A DNA stretch of 64,000 bases from Pogostemon cablin. Its lineage: Eukaryota; Streptophyta; Magnoliopsida; Lamiales; Lamiaceae. Numbering within the stretch: the stretch's first letter is position 1; every line of letters starts with the position of its first letter. The position numbers and the translations under genes were made by a program. Of this stretch, positions 1-10,019 are shown piece by piece. The notes under the pieces were generated by a model. That model saw only the letters and a list, made by a program, of their open reading frames with translations. It was not told the origin of the DNA and did not search any database. The stretch lies in contig CM042987.1 in the NCBI GenBank assembly GCA_023678885.1, forward strand, positions 25,816,927-25,880,926. Direction: 5' to 3'.

Positions 1-394
1 AATTTATCAAAATGCTATGTTCTTTGAAATTAACACTATGTTGATTGAAGTTTGCAATATATTTGAAATAATGGAAACCTCTTCATATGTATTTAAAAAA
101 GTTTAAATGTCTTTTGGTACTATATATGAACTGCAATTCTATTAAATTAATATTAATATATAATAGTAAAAGAAAACCACTTTTAACTTTTTTATCGCCA
201 ATAACATTACCTAAATTGATTAATTTAGGGAGCATTATTTATTTTGGATGAAGTTTTAACGGATTTTTTTGAAAGATTTTTTTTTGATTATTTAGCTCAT
301 TAATTGAACATTTAAGAATGATAATAATTTATGACAATTCTAATTCTACATTTTGTATTCTAATAATAATGCTTTCCATATTTATTATCAATTA
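1..394. other. AT-rich intergenic sequence, no gene seen
   Basis: Very AT-rich DNA with no convincing reading frame. A 61-codon frame at 318-503 is hydrophobic, runs into the adjacent MITE and has no family resemblance, so it is not called. Confidence 0.6.
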
Positions 395-677
395 CTCCCT
401 TCGTTACGGACTTATGTTCACCGGCACTATAGATATGGAATTTAAGAAAAGTTATTTTTTTACTAACTTTATTGACTTTTTAGGGGTATTGTGGTATTTT
501 TAAATAATAAATAAATTATATAGTATGTAATGTGTGTGAGGTGAGAGTTATATTTTTGAAATTAAGATAATTTTTGAGGTTTGTTGGTTGATGTGAAGTT
601 TTATTTTTTGGGTGGTGAACATAAGTGTGGGACGGACGAAAGCGGAAAGTGTGAACATAAGTGTGGGACGGAGGAAG
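395..677. mobile_element. Stowaway-type MITE (Tc1/mariner-like, non-autonomous)
   Basis: A 283 bp element with terminal inverted repeats. The left end begins CTCCCTTCGTTACGGAC; the right end, read on the other strand, begins CTTCCTCCGTCCCACAC; both continue into CTTATGTTCAC. TA dinucleotides flank both ends (393-394 and 678-679). The CTCCCTCCGTCCC-type terminus with a TA target duplication is the hallmark of Stowaway MITEs. There is no coding capacity. Confidence 0.8.
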
Positions 678-1934
678 TATTAATTAATTCTCAACCTTTA
701 ATTAATTTATGATGATTTGCATTTTGAATGTAATTATTCACTGTAAATTATTACTGATGTGATTCATATTTTCAATTTTAAATGTAATTTTCAATCATCA
801 TTAATTAATACTAATAAGTTATTAAATTGTCTAAATTATTAATTTCAATAATATTTAGTGTCAATTATTAATTATTAATTTTCAATAATCATGCAATCTT
901 TAATGGGGTGAATTATTAAATTTTAATCAGATTTAAATTTATTGACAATTTTACTTAAATAATAAATCAGTAAATACTAATATTTTAAGAATGGAGAATC
1001 ACGCCACATCTAGGGTTTTTCTTATTCTTTCTTTTATCCTTTTGAATTATAGACCTATAGAAAAATTTTCATACATAGACATGTGTGTTCCTTGTAACAC
1101 CATGAGCTAGTACTTTTCTGGATAGTTTTAGGAGTTAAAAGTTTGGATTGGATTGGATTGAATTGATGAACTAGCTAACTAGGTTATGGATTTCTGCAGT
1201 ATATTTATTCCTTTATTAATGCTTTGACTCAAACTTATATTTTCTCTTTTTATGATTTGTCCTCATTCATATATATGTCATTGTCTTATGCATGTTTATG
1301 ATTGTTGCTTGTGTCATGAGAAATAATATTTGTTTATCTGTTAAAAGTAGAGGAGATTTAATCATATAACCTTTATTCATTAGAATAATTAATATTAGAT
1401 ATTTAATATATCTATTAATTATCAGTCTATAGGATTTGGTTTCTTAGATTATTAAGTGGGAATTGAAATTTATTTCTTAAGTATCTATAAAGGGAAGTCT
1501 AGTGCTCTAACTTTTGATGGAATTTAGCATGAAGCACCTAGAAATGGAGTAGGAATTATTCTTCTGCATCTGAGGGGTTAAACCAGATTTATGTATTAAG
1601 TTTACTTGAAAAAGAGATTTAGTATATTTAAGTGAATGCTTTCATAAAATCTGCAGGAATTCTAACTGATTGTCTGGTGATTTAATTTGACTAATTTAAA
1701 CTGGATTTCCTAGAGCTATCTTATTTTCTCTCTTGAAATACTCATGTTATTTCCACTTGAATATTTTTATTTTAATTCTTATTTAATTTTTTGCAATTAT
1801 TAGTTTAATAGATTATTCTCGAAAACTGGAATTGGTTACATATCTTGATTAATTTAGTAGTAGTAAAATTAATAGTTTGCTATCCTCTGGGTTCGATATT
1901 TTATTTGGTCACACGTTGAACTACAATTGATTCC
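678..1934. other. AT-rich intergenic sequence, no gene seen
   Basis: No supported gene. A short GATTG-type microrepeat lies near 1145-1166. The sequence leading into 1935 may be the untranslated leader of the gag relic that follows, but nothing proves this. Confidence 0.5.
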
Positions 1935-1939
1935 TTACA

Positions 1940-2830
1940 CTTGAGGATATAATTTTAGTGCATGGAAATCAGTGAACAGTACCCCACCAGAAAGGAAGGT
2001 TGCAGCGACTGGGGTTGACATGGAAGGATTTGCCTTGCACGGGTTGGCACGGATGAAGGCGAGGAAGCTTGAAATGTCATGGGAAGTGTTCACACATGCG
2101 CTAGTGGCCCGTTTCGACACACAGATTAAGGGGAGCATGTTCGAACGTTTTTCAAGAGTTAAGCAATCAGGAGAACTAGTTAGGGATGTTCAGGATAATC
2201 TTTCTATGCAAGATGAAGAATAAACATTATGGAGTGATAGAAACCCTTGCAACAAGTGCTCAATTTTTCTCAATCGGTTACAAAAAATTCTGGTTTAGCA
2301 GTTAGTGATAACTAAAGAGAGTTCGTTGGCAATTCTTTTAAGCCTTTAGACCATTGCAGTGTGCAGGGATCGATCGGTAGTTTCTCTAAGCCAGCTGTAA
2401 ACCTTCCAGAGATGAATTCAGGGATGTCCATGATGAAATTTGGGTTGTCTGGGCAGTCTACTGCCCATTCCAGATTTACTCGGCTCCTATCAAGAGTCTT
2501 GGAGGACTTCAGAGTGAAAGGATTATGTCTTAGGTGTAAGAAACCCTTTACGCCTGGTCATGACTGCCCGTTCAAACAATTAAGAGTGTTATTAGTTAAG
2601 GAGGATGAGGAGTTGGACCTCTAACAGTTCGAGTATTGCAAGGTGACGGGCTGTCTGGGCACTTTACTGCTAATTCCAAATTTACTCGGCTTCCACTGAG
2701 AGTCTTGGAGGACTTGAGAACAAAAAACCTATGCTTTAGGTGTAACACCTGAGCATGACTGCCCATTCAAATAATTGAGGGTGTTATTGGCTAAGGAGGA
2801 CGAGGAGTTGGGCCTCCAATAGTATGAGTA
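1940..2830 (+). pseudogene. Ty3/gypsy retrotransposon gag relic with duplicated zinc knuckle
   Basis: Decayed capsid/nucleocapsid region of a Ty3/gypsy element. The open piece at 1972-2223 reads like the retrotransposon gag domain, with the pattern of a W/F-containing helix followed by ALVARFDTQ and then a leucine/valine-rich tail. The piece at 2361-2624 ends in a CCHC-like knuckle (GLCLRCKKPFTPGHDC) followed by the LRVLLVKEDEE stretch typical of chromovirus-type gag proteins. The knuckle region is then repeated at 2649-2822 in a more decayed form that has lost the first cysteine pair spacing. Frames are broken between the pieces, and no protease, RT or LTR is attached, so this is an isolated fragment. 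The family is confident; the lineage is inferred. Confidence 0.75.
2454..2822 (+). repeat. Tandem duplication of the gag zinc-knuckle segment
   Basis: About 170 bp at 2454-2625 (from CTGTCTGGGCA or its variant through AGGACGAGGAGTTGG) is repeated at 2649-2822 with substitutions and a small deletion inside the knuckle. It explains why two knuckle-like segments follow each other. Confidence 0.7.
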
Positions 2831-3737
2831 TTGCGAGGTGATGGGGAAAGAGCAAATGGAAGAATAGGATGATCTTTTTATAGAGGGGCGGGGGTTTCAT
2901 GTTTACTCTATAGTGGTTGCCTGACTGCAACATTGAGGATAAGGTTATTTCAAAGAATGATGGAATTGATATGAAGAAAAATTAGTGTTTACCGTCAACG
3001 GGAGCGAGCTTAGGTCCACTATCTGTGGGCTGACCTTATCTATTTTAATTAGATTTATGTTTAGAGCTTGAACCCATTATTCATAGGTTGGGCTTATTTA
3101 TTTTAATTATGTATTTGTTTAGGTCCTTATGTTTTAATTTTTTTCCTTTTTGGTATTAGTGAATAGTAGTATTTAAGGAGTGGATTAGGGTTCATAGATT
3201 TTTATCACATTATTATATAATTAAGGAGTCTCGAGGCTTTTGGGCAAATGAAGTTTTTCATTTTATTGTGCAAATGGTGTCATAAATAGATATTACACAA
3301 CTAACAGTATATAGGTCACCAGGCAATAAAAATATTTTTAATAATTACACATCTACGATGTGAGAAAGTCGAACATTTGTAATATAAATTAATAATTACA
3401 CATCAAACACTATTACCTCATTGGACACACATTAATAATTAATAAAAATTACATTAAATGTACGAAAAATGCCAGACAACCTATTTTAGCAACTGTCTAG
3501 ATTTAGATAAATTATTAATTAGACGCCGGATTTTCATGTCCTAACGTTTATTAATTTTTCTTTTAGATCTAAAAATAAGTATATAATTACAAGTGAATTC
3601 TCTATTGTTATCTATATAGTCTAATATTTCTTACTCATCTACTCAGTATAATAGTGTACTCTATTTCATGCCTCTATACAGGTGTCAAGTATAATTTCTG
3701 TAATCATACCACCCATCATCTACTACATAAAAAAATA
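2831..3737. other. Intergenic sequence, no gene seen
   Basis: AT-rich DNA with no convincing coding signal. Short direct repeats containing TAATTACACATC occur near 3340-3400. Nothing else is recognised. Confidence 0.5.
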
Positions 3738-4013
3738 GCGCAGGTTCACTAGAAAATCACCGCGAGGGCTGATGCTGAGCTGACTGACGCTCTACTGAAA
3801 TTGAAAATTGTTTCGAGTTTTAGCGGATTGGATAAGGTTGATTTGATCAAGTGCAAGGAGAAGGGAGTTAGAGTTACCAACACGCCAGATGTGTTCACCA
3901 CGTGGCGGATTTGGCCATCAGGCTAATGCTGGTGATTTTGAGGAGGATTTGTGAGAGTGATAATTTCATGAGGAGTGGCGCGTGAAAATCTGGTGAATTC
4001 AAGTGGATCTAAG
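3738..4013 (+). pseudogene. HPPR: Hydroxyphenylpyruvate reductase (HPPR) fragment
   Basis: The translation from 3768 reads ADAELTDALLKLKIVSSFS, then GLDKVDLIKCKEKGVRVTN and TPDVFT. After a frameshift near 3900 it continues as VADLAIRLMLVILRRICES and then MRSGA, stop, KSGEF. This is the N-terminal/hinge part of the D-2-hydroxyacid dehydrogenase family, most like hydroxyphenylpyruvate reductase, which reduces 4-hydroxyphenylpyruvate on the rosmarinic-acid route. Only about 80 codons are present, so the NAD-binding GxGxxG loop and the catalytic Arg/Glu/His are absent. There is an in-frame TAG upstream (near 3750), one codon is missing before GLDKV, and a TGA falls in the GAWK motif. It is clearly dead. 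The lack of any neighbouring exon suggests a captured or transposed fragment. Confidence 0.8.
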
Positions 4014-5084
4014 GGGTTTGCTTTTTTGAAAAAAAATTCTGTTGAATCTTGCATTTATTAGGTTGTTAATTACTCCACTTAATTACAGAAAATAGAAAAA
4101 TCTACTGCATTTTCAATTGATCAAGATATTTTCACATGATCCATATTCTGCCAAAAGGATGCCAATGAACTTATCTTAACCACTATTACATTAATGTATA
4201 ATCTACTTTATTTGACACTAGACCTTAATATTTTATTTTCTTTTAATGTAAATTCAAAATGAAACTCTAAGACTGTTTATTTCCCTATAGGTAGTATGGA
4301 AACCAGAAGGTATTGCACCTTTTTTTTGGAGATTACTAAACTACTTTTTAACTCCTCGCCCCCTCACATTTTCAGCTGGACATGATTACACTCCTACAAT
4401 TCTAACTCAAAATCTTATATTTGTAACAATACTTGACTAAACCTTTGCTACTCTACCCTTATAAAGCCTATATCATCAAATGTATAAATAACCCTAAAAC
4501 CATAACGAGATCCTTAAACCCCCAAATCTTAAACAATACGCAACTTCATCCCTAAAACCCTAAAAATTTTAGCCAATAAAAAATTAAAATAGGAATGTGT
4601 ACTGTTGATCTAACTCATCAGAGCTTGCCCAACAATGGTGGGGATCATGGGGCTGATTGTTCCATATTTTCTTTTAACAAAATGGCAGTATATGGCTGGT
4701 ATGATTCTCAATTCTTGGTTTAAAACTTGATATTGTTGGGTTAGTAAATGTTTATGGGACATGGGTTGGTGTAACATGTGTGAGAGTTCATTAACTATGT
4801 TTGCACTTCATAAATGAAGTGATTGTTCGGTGGATACACGGTTTAATATTGTGCTCAAAATTAATTAATGTCTGGTATTTTCATTTTAATAATTTGGTCA
4901 AAATTTATTCGGTCGAGATTTTTTAGTATTTGAGCTTAACTGGAATAGGTATAGCGATGTTTAAATTTTTTCAGTGGAATTTCTCATTTAAAATGCGCTA
5001 TGTCTGAAAAAATATTTCATTTTTTTCATTAAAATGCACGTTTTCTAGTGGAAATTACTTTCAAATTTTTATTAATTTGAGGTA
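4014..5084. other. Intergenic sequence, no gene seen
   Basis: No supported gene. A TATA-like TATAAATAACCC near 4481-4492 has no reading frame behind it. Confidence 0.5.
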
Positions 5085-6146
5085 CGTCTAGCACAAAGAA
5101 TTTAACATGCCAATTTTCTGATGTCAATTTATTAACATGTGCTATATCCGAAGGTAACAATTCTCAAATTTTCATTTAATTGTTGTATGTTCGGTACTAC
5201 CCATTTCATGGTGTCAATTTATATAAATGTGCTATGTCTAGTGGAAACAATTCTTAGTCTTTAATTTAATTATTGTATGTTTGGTGCTACCCATTTTAAG
5301 GTGTTAATTTATATATATGTGCTATGTCTAGTTGACGCAATTCTCAATTTATTAAAATTTTCATAAAATATTTGTTCATGTATAAAGTCGGATAGATATG
5401 TCCGGTTCACATATTTAATTTTTATTTTATTATTTCAAGTATGTTCAATAGTCACACAAATATGTCTGGTTAATATATATCACTATTATTTTACTGTTGA
5501 ATCGTCAGACACAATATCAATTCCTGACACGTGGGCCAGATCTTTAATCCATCTTTAACTAATAAATGACATGTGGACCACTCTTCAAAAGTAATACATG
5601 TAATGTACTCTGATGGAACTTGAAAAGTGAACCTTTTAGATGTAATTAAATATGTGGGCAATTGAATCAAATCAATTTTTGGCAACAATCGTCATTTACA
5701 CTTTCTTTCAATTTAAAAGTAAATCTTTCAAATTGATAGTGTAAGAAAACACAAGTATCAAGAAGCTCCACCCATAAACCAAGCCTACATTAAAAGCACG
5801 TCATAAATTTAGTTGGGGGTAGTTACTACAGATATATACAACATTAAAAATTAGGCCATTACAATAACACCAATAATTTATTAATTTAATGTCCCATTGA
5901 TGTGCATGTGACATGCAAAAACAAAAAGAAAAGAATATTGTGTGTCAGTGTGTGTCTTGTGAGAAGGAGACATGCAATAGAAAAAAAATAAATTATAATT
6001 ATATTTATTTAAAAGTTGGATTATCCTTTGGAATGCCTAATTGTGCAATTCAGTTAATTATATCAAACGAGCCTGGACTGCCTGATTCTATATAGCCCTT
6101 TAAATTTGTATCATTTATTTCTGTTGATAATATTTTAATATAAAAT
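5085..6146. repeat. Left (longest) copy of the ~1 kb repeated unit, severed from the rest of its array
   Basis: This block is homologous to 14573-15388 and 15574-16398: shared landmarks include GAATTTAACATGCCAATTTT, GATATGTCCGGTTCACATAT and AGCTCCACCCATAAACCAAG. It contains roughly 270 bp (5130-5390) that both other copies lack. It ends exactly at AAAAT, where the copia element 6147-14379 inserted; its continuation resumes at 14380. Confidence 0.8.
5130..5345. repeat. Imperfect minisatellite, ~91 bp period
   Basis: Two and a half copies of a unit containing GTGCTATGTCTAGTGG, then TTGTATGTTTGGTGCTACCC, then GGTGTTAATTTAT. The unit starts are near 5137, 5228 and 5318. It is absent from the two right-hand copies of the larger repeat. 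Confidence 0.6.
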
Positions 6147-7298
6147 TATTGGATTATATACTAAAAGTCTAGCTTTAGTATGAACAATGTCATAACAATA
6201 TTTGAAATGAGAATCATTGATCAAATGATTGCATCTTATAATTTATTTTATATGCATGATGCAATAGTCCATTTACTTTATACTGTAGATAATATGTTGT
6301 GCGACAACACGAGAAAGATCATATTATCGGTTTCCTTATAAAGTGTAAACAGATGCTCACAACTGAGATAGACAGGGACTCTCTATCGGTATGGTTGTAG
6401 TGTGGTTCGGTATTAGCTTGTCTTGGCTATAGAATCACATTAGTGCACTTCTGTGTATTGAGCAGGACCGCCTGAGATCGTTATTCTTATACTGACTATA
6501 TAGTAGAACTTGATCTCTGTTATTATGGAAGTTCGTGCTCTTAATCCCTATACAATAACCTCGACACGTAGGGCAGTATGTATTTCTTTGATTCATCAAT
6601 GGGTGAGATTTATAAGTATTAAATCAACAAACTCGGTGAGTTGGGAAGTAGTGCTGTATCTATGGTGTGCTGTTGATTGTAGAAGGAATCCATGTCCGTC
6701 ATAGGTTGATGATGTCCCCTTGAGGAGCTCATAAGTTTTATCATGTAAATCTTGCAAGTGGATTAATTTCCGGCATGATAATAAGGTTGAGTGGTACTAC
6801 TCTCGGATGAGATGTTAATTAATTTAAGTTGTCAGTAACTTAATTAATTAATGGGCATTGTATATCTTAAACATGGGGAGACTGTCGGGCTTATAATAAG
6901 AAGGAGCCCAGAACATAATTTTGGGATTGGACGGGTAGTGCAGTAATAATATTTTAGTGGACTATATTATTATTATTGTATTTAATTAAAAGCTTTGGGC
7001 TAAGCTTGGTTAATTAAATTCAATTGAGGCCCTCAGCTCCTGTTAACCCTAAGTCAGTGCCTCATTTGACAGTTAGAAAGAATAGGAGCAGATTGAGAGA
7101 ATCCTGCGGATTGTTGCCCACACAACAGCAGGATTCGACTTGGGACATACAGCAGAAGATTGAGAGGTGGTTCTCTGCAACGGTTCATCCTCTACACCAA
7201 CCCAGAAGTACGGTAAACAAGATTTAATTGCTTCCGCTGCTAATTGTTTGCCTTAAATCCTAATGATCACGTTGATCCACACGATCCAATTGCCAACA
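6147..7298 (+). repeat. 5' LTR (1152 bp) of the copia element, TATA region deleted
   Basis: Aligns end to end with 13177-14379. It begins TATTGG (TGTTGG in the partner) and ends CCAACA. Relative to the 3' LTR it lacks exactly 51 bp at the junction 7032/7033; the missing segment contains CAACTATATAAGTC, the only good TATA box in the LTR. The 64-codon frame at 6510-6704 occurs in both LTRs only because the LTRs are duplicates. Confidence 0.92.
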
Positions 7299-7300
7299 AT

Positions 7301-7312
7301 TGGTATCAGAGC
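7301..7312 (+). other. Primer-binding site, initiator methionine tRNA type
   Basis: TGGTATCAGAGC lies two bases after the 5' LTR terminus. This is the usual copia priming site complementary to the 3' end of initiator-Met tRNA. Confidence 0.9.
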
Positions 7313-9990
7313 GATGGTTTCTTGGTGAAACGTGATTTGCAAGGATGGGGTTTTTTGTGATTATTTGATTCAATGAATACAATCTGGATTTATCACATGT
7401 TGAGCAGTCAGTCTGTATGTGAATATGTGATTGTAGTTTAACTTTATAATCGCATATTGCTTTGTGTTCTATGGTTGTGATTAGTAGTCAGTGTTTTTCT
7501 TCTTTAATTGAATACACGGTACACACTTATTGATCATACATACACAAAGAAGTACGAAAACCCAGAAAATCAACTGTATCCTTTGTATCACACACACACC
7601 CTATTTGTGGGTGTGAAGCCGTCGACGTGTGATGGCTGGGAGTCAGAAGTACAACCAGCGGCGCGTGATGACTGGCAGCAGGAGTCAGCCGACGGCGCGT
7701 GAAGACTGGTACGAGTGATGGCGGCGCGTGGAGTCTGGAAATCGAAAGCGATGGCGGCAGGCATGGTCTGCTGGATCAATCTGTCACGACTGGCAGGTGG
7801 CGTTCCGAGTCAGGACCCGGGCAAATCCGACCCGATTTCGGTCGAGTTGGAGAATATCAGCGATGCGCGATAGACCTAGGGAGGTTCTGATCGGGCCTGT
7901 TATACTTACCGGAGCGGGATTTGGTTGAGTTCTTCTGCCGATCAAGTCCTGCAGATTCTGGGAATGGCCTGAAGGGCTTCTGGTCGGAGTCAAAGGCGGC
8001 TTTTGGTGAAATCGTGGCGGATCGGTGATGCTGCGAAAAGTGGGCTGTCGGGGCAAGTCGATTCCGGTGGTGAGTGATAGTGAACGATCGGGCCTGCCAA
8101 GGCCGGCGATTGGCAGCAGTGTTGGATCTGTCGCCTGGAGCGTAGGACGAAGGCTGAGGGCTTCTTGGCAGGAAGGCGCAGCTGGGGCTCCACGGCAATC
8201 GGCTGGCGGTCATCGTCGGGCACTCTGTATTGTCGGCGATGTCGTCATCTGCTAGCAGTGCAGGTCGACGGTTGACGGCGCTGGGAATGATGGTCACGGC
8301 TGGGTCAGACGTCGTTGCAGGCGACAGCGCGCGCATACATGGCTGTCGTCGCTGCTTCGTGGGATTGCGCTGGGAGTCGGACCTGCAGTGGCGTCGAAAC
8401 TTCACGGCAGCAGGCTGAAGGTGCAATTCCGGTGGCTGACGGCACGAAAACCGAGAGCAGCGGCACCGGTGTTTGCTTCGGCTGGAGAAGCGGCTGGAGT
8501 TTTTTTTAGGGCAGCAAGCAATTGGGCTGGGATTTGGGCCCAGATTTTAATTAAAAGGAAATGGGCTGCTGGGCCCTATTTTAATTAAGGTGTATTTGGG
8601 CTTGATTTTCTGGTTAATGGGCTGTTGGACCTTATTTTTCAGCTGGGCCTGTTTGATATGTATGCATTAAGCCTTTGTTCCCTTTTACTTTTAATTTGGT
8701 TTTGGGCTATTGGGCCCAAATTTTATTAAATGTGTTTTGGGCTGATGGGCTTTAATTGCTGCATATTTTAATTAATTGTGGGTAATGGGCAAAGCATGAT
8801 TAATTAATTTTATTAATGGATTTTTTGTACTAGTGGGCTTGGTGGAATTAATTTAGTTTTGGGCTAAGATTATGGGCCATAGATAATGAGTATGATTAAT
8901 TAATTAATCTGCTGCTCATTTTGTGATTATTTGATGCTCTAGGGCCCATTTAATTGATCCACTAATTATGCAATTAATTAATGTTATATAACTGATTAAT
9001 TGATTTAATTGTCAATTATTGTTGTATATGTGAAAGGCATGTTCTATGTGATTTATTTATTTAAATTGCTGTTAATAGAAGCATGTCTAAGTTGTATATT
9101 TTATTCTGGAATATTATATGCATGTTAAAACCCTCGGTGTTAAATAACTAAGTGGGAGAGGGGATTGGTTATAAATTCTCGCGGCCTCCATTATTGGTTT
9201 GTTAGCAATGTGAATAGACTTGCGCGTCGGCATTAGAGCCTTCCTCCCCATCGGATGAGTTTATTCATGGATTGCTGGAACAGACTTCATTAAATAATTA
9301 CGTTTGTAATGTGATGCATATGAACTTGCGCGTTGGCTTAGACCTTCCTCCCTATCGGATGAGTTTATATGCGGTTCACTGGTACAAACTTGTAATTGAT
9401 GACTGTAGGAAGTTATCCGAGCGCGTGTGTACTTCTCTATCTGTAAGGCACACAAGCTTGGGCCGCGGACTTGGGGTCAAATAATGGTGTACACTTAGAT
9501 GTAAATAATAAGTATCCTCCCCATCGGAGTCACTGCTTTTATTTGCATGGCTAAAGAGGAACCGACTATTAATTATTTTGTCATAAAGTGAGGTTGACAA
9601 ATAAAATTAATGGGTAAAACCTTCTCTTGTAAATGTTCGGGTTTGTAAACGTCCACACTATTGTGGCTTGCAGACTCACGGTGCTTGAGATGTCGGTGAA
9701 TTTTATTTTATATTGTTTTGAGGGAATCAATATAAAAGAATAAAATTCGAAGATTTGATCGGTAAATTTATTTGTGATTCTCTAAATTTTGAATGCTTTT
9801 ATTTCACTAATTGTTAACTAAAAGACATTACATTTACTTGTCCAAATTAAATGATTAGAAAGAATCTTGGTTTTGATAATTATTGCTTAAGAAAATACAT
9901 GTGTATTCTCACAAAGGACGTCTCATGATGCCTATTAAAGTCTCTAGTGAAGAGATGAGAGGTTCATAGAAATATGATGGTCTCATATAA
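7313..9990 (+). other. Long untranslated leader of the copia element, with a GC-rich island
   Basis: This is the interior between the PBS and the gag relic. About 7610-8510 is strikingly GC-rich (many GGCG, GTCG and CGGC words) in an otherwise AT-rich window, and it gives several overlapping chance frames on both strands; none resembles a known protein. About 8520-8960 is built of alternating TTAATTAA and GGGCCC/TGGGCT words. About 9180-9470 has two copies of a block with GCGCGTYGGC, then CCTTCCTCCC, then ATCGGATGAGTTTAT, with a third partial copy near 9515. No function is assigned. Confidence 0.6.
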
Positions 9991-10019
9991 CTCTTCGGAT
10001 ACTTGAGTAAATTAAAAGG

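Noticed and set aside
6510..6704. 64-codon frame repeated almost identically at 13540-13734, looking like a conserved small gene
   Set aside because: Both lie at the same place in the two LTRs of one element; identity reflects LTR duplication, not selection.
7295..7320. TGGTATCAGAGC-type stretches considered as tRNA gene pieces (also at 30804 and 35405)
   Set aside because: They are 12-base primer-binding sites next to LTR ends; no cloverleaf can be formed.
7857..8426. 189-codon frame on the minus strand and several overlapping frames on both strands
   Set aside because: They lie in a GC-rich, stop-poor leader of a retroelement, overlap each other on opposite strands and resemble no family.
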